Below, piece by piece: positions 59,603 through 64,000 of a DNA stretch of 64,000 nt; within the stretch, counting starts at the first letter, position 1; each line of letters begins with the position of its first letter. The stretch comes from Kuafuiihalomonas sp050331295 (GTDB taxonomy: Bacteria > Myxococcota > Kuafuiibacteriia > Kuafuiibacteriales > Kuafuiibacteriaceae). The DNA is taken from positions 186,001-250,000 of the forward strand of contig JBHJGZ010000004.1 of the NCBI GenBank assembly GCA_050331295.1, written 5' to 3'. The position numbers and the translations under genes were made by a program. Under the pieces are notes generated by a model. That model was not told the origin of the DNA, made no database searches, and saw nothing but the letters and a program-made list of their open reading frames with translations.

Positions 59603-61587
59603 TGGGCTCAGCCGTCCTCCTGTGGGGGCTCTTTGCCCTTCAATCGCAAGACGAGGGTCGGCCCATCCGTCCCGAGAAGGGTCTCCATGAACAAGGTCAG
59701 CCGGAGCTCGATGCGTCCTGTGAGGCCTCCGGGCTGTTCGGGGGGAGCGAGCTGGAGCGGGCCGCGTACTGTCGATTGTTCGAGCGAAAGTACGCGTCGC
59801 TTCGACGCCTGGCGGACCGGGCCCTGGACCAGGACAGCACATCGTTTCGCGCCCACTACTTGATGGGCATGGCGCTCCACTTGGGCGACGCCAACCTTCC
59901 GAAAGCCCGCTATCATCTGGAAACGGCCGAGCGGTTGTTCGTCGCCCGGATCGGGCAGAGGCCCGACCCCGCTTCGGAGGTCTCGTCGGTGCTTCGCAGC
60001 ATCCTCGTGGAACTCGTCTATGTGCACGGCGAGATGGATGCCCACGAGGCGAAGATCGCGTATGTAGACAAGCTCAAGGCACAGTTGGGGGTGGACTACG
60101 AGCCCTTGAAGGCCTGGCCGCTCATGAAGCTCGGTCGTTTCGATGACGCGAGACAAGTCGCGCTGCGGGCGACGGAAAGCGAGATGCCGTATTTCCGGGC
60201 GGTGGGCCGCACGGCGCTCTGTGCCGTGGAAAGCGAACGCAGAAATCGAGAGGAAGCCTATCGCGCGTGTCGGGCGGCGGCGGAGCGGTGGCTCACCGAC
60301 CCCACCGACGGGGCGGTGGAACTGACCAATGCGGGGGCGGCGGCAGAGGAGATGCTGCGCCTCGAAGAAGCGGAGCGTTACTACGTGACGGCGACGCGAC
60401 GGATTCCCGAGGGCTCGGTGAATCCGTACGGTCGATTGGTTCTCTTGTTCTTGCGTCAGGGTCGACTGGGCGAGGCGGTGTCCTCCCTTCGGGCGATGAA
60501 GGCCTACCGAGCGGAACGGCCCGGCGCCCATCTGGACCAACAAGACGATGCCGAAGCGTCAACCATTCTGGCGTCGCTCCTGTTGGTGACGGGGCGGGTC
60601 GAGGCGGCCGAGCGCATCAGCGGGCGAGCGCTCAGCCGACCAGACCGAAAGGGCACCTCGAGCGCCGCTTCCGATCAGGCGTTGGCGGGGGCGGCGCTGC
60701 TGGACCGGGCCACCAAGCGGACCCGAGCGTATCGGCTCCAGGAGCAGATCCCGGCGCTCTCGTTTTGGGAGGCCCAGCGGGCGCGTTTCGAGGTGATGGT
60801 CCTTCGCTGGCGCGCGTGGAAGTCGGGTCGACTGGTGCGGGAGGTTCTTTCGGATTCGGAACGGCTGGCCGCCACCTTGAGACCCGAAGTGCCGGGCTCT
60901 TTGGAAGGACCGGAATGGTTGGACTTCGACGTGGTTTCGCTCCTCGGCCCGGGGGTGGTCGCGTCGGTGGTACGGGACAATCGCCAGGAAGAGGTACTTC
61001 CCGAGGTGCTGTCCGGCCCCATTTTCGACCTGTTCGAGGTGGAAGCACACGTCGCGCGAGGAGACTGGACCTCCGCAATGCAGGTTGCAGAATCCGTGCG
61101 GAATCGGCTTCCGACTTCCCTCGCTCTCATGCGGGGACGGGCGGCGCTCCGGGCGGCGCAAGCCGCGGAACGATTGGGCGCTCACGACAGAGCAAAGAAT
61201 GCGTGGCGTGAAGTATTGATGCTGGACCCCAGTTTGATCCGACGACTCGGAGCCCGATTGCCGGTCCGCTTTTCGACTCGAGGCGTGTCCGAGGAGCTGG
61301 CCCGGGCCATCCGGCGCTCGCCTCGGCTCAGACTCACCGACTGGGGTTTCGAACTTCAATTGTCGGAGCAGGGCGCCCGCTTGGCGACGGAGGACGGTCA
61401 GCTCCTGAAAGCGGTGCCATGGGCGGAAGATGCCGCAGCAGGGCACGTGGCCAACGTGATGGCATTTCATGACGGCCTCCTCGCGCCCAAGGTGAACCTC
61501 ACGCAGTTCGACGTTCAATCGCTGGACGGCATGTTGGGGGGCGGCCGCGACGTCTCCAAGATTCTGGACGAGCTCAGCGCGGACTAA
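59602..61587 (+). CDS. Exported or anchored TPR-rich protein of unknown function
   Basis: 661 residues from ATG 59602, one base overlapping the MoxR stop (TGATG). The N-terminus (MGSAVLLWGLFALQSQDEGR) has a short hydrophobic stretch that may be a signal peptide. The rest is helical, with many TPR-like repeats (for example LADRALDQDSTSFRAHYLMG, ARYHLETAERLFVA and GRVEAAERISGRALSRPD). The C-terminal 60 residues (WGFELQLSEQGARLATEDGQ onward) are not repeats. No enzyme motif recognised. In MoxR-DUF58 operons (Bat loci) TPR proteins are frequent partners, so a scaffold role is plausible. Confidence 0.8.
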   Translation: MGSAVLLWGLFALQSQDEGRPIRPEKGLHEQGQPELDASCEASGLFGGSELERAAYCRLFERKYASLRRLADRALDQDSTSFRAHYLMGMALHLGDANLPKARYHLETAERLFVARIGQRPDPASEVSSVLRSILVELVYVHGEMDAHEAKIAYVDKLKAQLGVDYEPLKAWPLMKLGRFDDARQVALRATESEMPYFRAVGRTALCAVESERRNREEAYRACRAAAERWLTDPTDGAVELTNAGAAAEEMLRLEEAERYYVTATRRIPEGSVNPYGRLVLLFLRQGRLGEAVSSLRAMKAYRAERPGAHLDQQDDAEASTILASLLLVTGRVEAAERISGRALSRPDRKGTSSAASDQALAGAALLDRATKRTRAYRLQEQIPALSFWEAQRARFEVMVLRWRAWKSGRLVREVLSDSERLAATLRPEVPGSLEGPEWLDFDVVSLLGPGVVASVVRDNRQEEVLPEVLSGPIFDLFEVEAHVARGDWTSAMQVAESVRNRLPTSLALMRGRAALRAAQAAERLGAHDRAKNAWREVLMLDPSLIRRLGARLPVRFSTRGVSEELARAIRRSPRLRLTDWGFELQLSEQGARLATEDGQLLKAVPWAEDAAAGHVANVMAFHDGLLAPKVNLTQFDVQSLDGMLGGGRDVSKILDELSAD

Positions 61588-61637
61588 TCCAAAACCGACG
61601 GTTGCATCTCGACTTCGTCGACGGCAAGGAAGCCGGG

Positions 61638-62426
61638 ATGCGAGGGCTCGGCGGGATCCTGTCTCTGTGCGCGTTGTCATGGATGGGCTGCGGTGTATCG
61701 AAATCGGACCATCTGAAGGAGCTGGACCAACAGGCACAGCGTTACCAATCGGAGCTCACCAAGGCGAACCAGCAAATCGAGAAGCGCGATGCATTGGTGC
61801 AGGGCCTGGAAGCGGAGATTCAAAAGACGGGTGGTGATTTGGCCCGCATCCGGCAAGAGCTCGGCTCTCGCACCACGGAGCTCGCCTCCGCCAAGACGCA
61901 GCTCGCTGCGACCCAGGAAGAGATAGAGCAGCTACGCCGTCTTCGCGCTCAAGCCGAGGCCGAGCGCGCACAGTTCAAGGCACTGACGGAGCGCTTTCGG
62001 GAAATGATCGACGCCGGGAAGCTGGAGGTGGTGCAGCGGGACGGTCGCATGATGCTCAAGCTCCCGGACGAGATTCTCTTCCCATCCGGCTCCAAACGAT
62101 TGAAGCGCGGGGGCGTCGACGCCCTCAAGGAAGTGGCGAAGGTCCTGACGGAGGTGGGGGGAGACCGCGAATACCTGGTCGCGGGCCACACCGACAACGT
62201 ACCGATCCGTCGAGGTGCTCGCTTTGCCAACAACTGGGAGCTTTCCACCGCGCGGGCCAATACCGTGGTTCAGCTCATGATCAACCAAGGGGTGCCACCG
62301 GAGCAGCTGGCGGCAGCAGGTTATGGCCCGTACGATCCCATCGCCACCAACGACACGCCGGAGGGTCGCCAGCTCAACCGACGGCTCGAGATCATCCTGA
62401 TGCCCAATCTCGTTCCGATCTTGTGA
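61638..62426 (+). CDS. OmpA-family lipoprotein with coiled-coil stalk
   Basis: 262 residues from ATG 61638, preceded by AAGGA (MRGLGGILSLCALSWMGCGV). The first 18 residues are a signal peptide with a lipobox-like Trp-Met-Gly-Cys. Residues 25-115 form a coiled coil with regular Leu/Ala heptads (HLKELDQQAQRYQSELTKAN onward). The C-terminal OmpA domain (about 135-255) has LFPSGSKRLKRGGVDALKEV, YLVAGHTDNVPIRRGARFAN, NWELSTARANTVVQLMINQG and the closing RQLNRRLEIILMP. It should anchor the outer membrane to peptidoglycan. It overlaps the next gene by four bases. Confidence 0.92.
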   Translation: MRGLGGILSLCALSWMGCGVSKSDHLKELDQQAQRYQSELTKANQQIEKRDALVQGLEAEIQKTGGDLARIRQELGSRTTELASAKTQLAATQEEIEQLRRLRAQAEAERAQFKALTERFREMIDAGKLEVVQRDGRMMLKLPDEILFPSGSKRLKRGGVDALKEVAKVLTEVGGDREYLVAGHTDNVPIRRGARFANNWELSTARANTVVQLMINQGVPPEQLAAAGYGPYDPIATNDTPEGRQLNRRLEIILMPNLVPIL

Positions 62427-63019
62427 CCGCGTCGAACTGGGACTGGAAACGGTGTCTCCGCGAGGGCGGAGCTCGTGCCGCCGTGGCTGTATGTCTTGTC
62501 AATGCGGCTTGCCTCCCGAACCCTCAGTCGGTGAAGGAGCGTCGATCCAGCTTTGACCGGACCAAGTTGGCGGGCTCGGTCATCGTGGACGCGATTCCGG
62601 AGGGCGCTCGGCCGGTCGGAGCGGTGTTCGGCAACGCCTTGGAGCTTGCGGCGGTGCGCGTGGAGCCGGAGATGCCGAGGCCGGGCGATGTCGTCACCAT
62701 AGAATACTATTGGCGGGTCCTTCGGCCCACGGCACGGGACTTCAAGGTCTTCGTCCATGGGGACGCTTTGGAGGGGAGCTATCGGAGGCTTCATGGCGAC
62801 CACTGGCCGGCCGACGGAAAATACCCCACGGGAGTCTGGCAAGAAGGCGAGATCATTCGAGATTCTTTCCGATTCGCCATCCCGGGTTCCTACGGTCCTC
62901 CCCGACTCGGGCTGTACACGGGACTTTACAGAGGGGAAGACCGATTGGACCTGACCGACAAGGGCGAGCGACCGGCGACGCGGGATGATCGGAGCCTCGC
63001 CGCTGAATTTCGCTTATGA
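62423..63019 (+). CDS. Putative lipoprotein with beta-sandwich domain
   Basis: 198 residues from GTG 62423. The N-terminus (MTASNWDWKRCLREGGARAA, then VAVCLVNAACLPNPQS) has a positively charged stretch, a hydrophobic stretch and a lipobox-like Asn-Ala-Ala-Cys, so lipidation is likely. The soluble part (about 50-198) contains AVRVEPEMPRPGDVVTIEYYW, FKVFVHGDALEG, GDHWPADGKYPTGVWQEGEI and GLYTGLYRGEDRL, a beta-sandwich pattern seen fused to or near membrane glycosyltransferases. No function assigned. It is the last gene of the envelope operon, overlapping OmpA by four bases (GTGA). Confidence 0.7.
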   Translation: MTASNWDWKRCLREGGARAAVAVCLVNAACLPNPQSVKERRSSFDRTKLAGSVIVDAIPEGARPVGAVFGNALELAAVRVEPEMPRPGDVVTIEYYWRVLRPTARDFKVFVHGDALEGSYRRLHGDHWPADGKYPTGVWQEGEIIRDSFRFAIPGSYGPPRLGLYTGLYRGEDRLDLTDKGERPATRDDRSLAAEFRL

Positions 63020-63070
63020 TTCGGGCGGATCGTGGGTGGGTCCTTGTAGGGTCCGCCGCGTTGCGTTAGC

Positions 63071-63092
63071 GTTGATTGACTCGTCATTCAAC
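63071..63092 (+). promoter_or_regulatory. FadR-like operator upstream of the acyl-CoA dehydrogenase
   Basis: An imperfect 22-bp palindrome, GTTGATTGA CTCG TCATTCAAC (63071-63092). The central 18 bases (63073-63090) match the B. subtilis TetR-family FadR consensus TGAATGAMTANTCATTCA at all but two positions. It lies 14 bases before the ATG, where a bound repressor would block transcription or initiation. Confidence 0.55.
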
Positions 63093-63106
63093 GCGGAAAG
63101 AGAGCC

Positions 63107-64000
63107 ATGCAGATCTACAGAGCGCCCATAGCCGACATACGTTTTCACCTCGAGACCTTTGGATACGAGGAGCTGAGCCAAATCCCCGCCTTTCAAAATT
63201 ACGACCTCGAAACCTCGATGGCTCTGCTGGAGCAGACCGGAGCCTTCATGCGGGAGACGCTCCTTCCCTTGAATCGACGAGGCGACCAAGAGGGGCTGAA
63301 ATGGGACCCCGAGACCGGAGCGGTCACCACCCCGAAGGGCTTCAAAGAGGCGTATAAAGCCACGGTTGCCAACGGCTACGTGTCTTTGCCCGGGCCCGAG
63401 GAATACGGTGGCGGGGGGGCACCGTCGACGCTCTCAGCTCTCGTCTCGGAGATGATGACGTCGTGCAACAAGAGCTTCTCGATGTGCCCGGGACTCACCT
63501 TCGGCCTCATCGAGGCGTTGGAAGCCCACGGGAGCGACGAGCAGAAACAGTATTACCTGCCCAAGCTGGTGAGCGGCGAGTGGTCTGGCACCATGTGCCT
63601 GACGGAGCCGCAGTGCGGGACCGACCTCGGTCTCATCCGGTCCAAAGCGGAGCCCGAAGGCGACCATTATCGCCTCTACGGCACGAAGATCTGGATCACG
63701 TTCGGTGACCACGACATGACCGACAACGTCATCCATTTCGTTCTGGCTCGGCTCCCCGACGCGCCTCCCGGCATCAAGGGCATCAGCGTCTTCGTGGTGC
63801 CGAAAATGGTGGATGGCGAACCGAACCATATCAAGTGCGTCGGTCTCGAGCACAAGATGGGCATCCATGCCTCTCCGACCTGCGTCATGGAGATGGAAGG
63901 CTCGAAGGGCTGGCTCGTGGGCGAGCCCCACAAAGGCATGCGCTCCATGTTCGTCATGATGAACCGCGCCCGTCTCTTCGTCGGACTCGAAGGGGTGGCG
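63107..64000 (+). CDS. Acyl-CoA dehydrogenase (5' part, runs off the window)
   Basis: The frame is open from ATG 63107 (MQIYRAPIADIRFHLETFGY) to the edge: 298 residues with no stop. The N-terminal extension is typical of the large (about 600-residue) FadE-like acyl-CoA dehydrogenases. Seen: GPEEYGGGGAPSTLSALVSE, the FAD/substrate signature MCLTEPQCGTDLGLIRSKAE, KIWITFGDHDMTDNVIHFVL, IKGISVFVVPKMV, and VGLEHKMGIHASPTCVMEME. The catalytic base and C-terminal domain lie outside. It is preceded by GGAAAGAG and by the FadR-like palindrome, suggesting fatty-acid-dependent regulation of beta-oxidation. Confidence 0.93.
   Translation, partial: MQIYRAPIADIRFHLETFGYEELSQIPAFQNYDLETSMALLEQTGAFMRETLLPLNRRGDQEGLKWDPETGAVTTPKGFKEAYKATVANGYVSLPGPEEYGGGGAPSTLSALVSEMMTSCNKSFSMCPGLTFGLIEALEAHGSDEQKQYYLPKLVSGEWSGTMCLTEPQCGTDLGLIRSKAEPEGDHYRLYGTKIWITFGDHDMTDNVIHFVLARLPDAPPGIKGISVFVVPKMVDGEPNHIKCVGLEHKMGIHASPTCVMEMEGSKGWLVGEPHKGMRSMFVMMNRARLFVGLEGVA

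Noticed and set aside
1..64000. CRISPR arrays, insertion sequences, prophage, tRNA and rRNA genes
   Set aside because: No regularly spaced repeats, transposase motifs, phage genes or cloverleaf sequences were seen; nearly all sequence is explained by core genes.

Overview
The window is a high-GC stretch of bacterial chromosome. The gene set points to a delta-proteobacterial lineage, most likely Myxococcota or a close relative. The clues are a eukaryotic-like Ser/Thr kinase with PEGA domains, a kinase-like protein that looks inactive, an MJ0042 zinc-ribbon/GYF_2/TPR protein, a stand-alone sigma region-4-like regulator with a Cys cluster, and a YlxR-L7Ae fusion. The placement is inferred from gene content only; no 16S or marker phylogeny could be run. 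Nearly all of it is packed core-genome coding sequence. I see no tRNA, rRNA, insertion sequence, prophage or CRISPR array.

Layout. 1-5 kb: 5' part of atpD, an SRPBCC-like protein, a DciA-like protein, a PEGA kinase, and two regulators (MerR-like and sigma-region-4-like). 4.9-16.6 kb: purH, a TPR scaffold protein, purD, rpsT, murJ, mazG, a zinc-ribbon protein with an acidic tail, pyk and a class I aminotransferase. 16.7-20.5 kb: a small nucleotide-sugar island (rfbF and rfbG converging on an rfbC-like gene and a SAF-domain oxidoreductase). 20.5-26.4 kb: rsmD, a nitrilase-like amidase, an ileS with a large insertion, and a nitroreductase. 26.4-38.9 kb: the translation/RNA operon rimP-nusA-ylxR/L7Ae-infB-ylxP-rbfA-(outer-membrane protein)-truB-rpsO-pnp-dut. 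38.9-50.8 kb: glnE, the pseudokinase, purB, a tightly overlapping minus-strand operon (AMP ligase, creatininase, purC, PfpI), dapF and guaB. 51-55 kb: RNase E/G, a DUF2064 transferase, a degenerate SelD/PurM-like protein and rpmG. 55-63 kb: a DUF58/transglutaminase/MoxR/TPR/OmpA/lipoprotein envelope operon. 63.1 kb to the end: the 5' part of an acyl-CoA dehydrogenase.

Five purine genes (purH, purD, purB, purC, guaB) lie in the window but in separate units. The RNA genes form a near-classical nusA-infB-pnp operon. The most interesting signals are regulatory or architectural: a terminator-like hairpin in the rimP-nusA leader with complementarity to the rimP ribosome binding site, a 20-bp inverted repeat overlapping a terminator between rpsO and pnp, a FadR-like palindrome before the acyl-CoA dehydrogenase, an insertion of about 110 residues next to the KMSKS loop of IleRS, a degenerate SelD-like protein, and a pseudokinase lacking the catalytic Asp. 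I did not find one clearly new multi-gene system. The 55-63 kb envelope operon and the four-gene sugar island are the best candidates for unexplored function.
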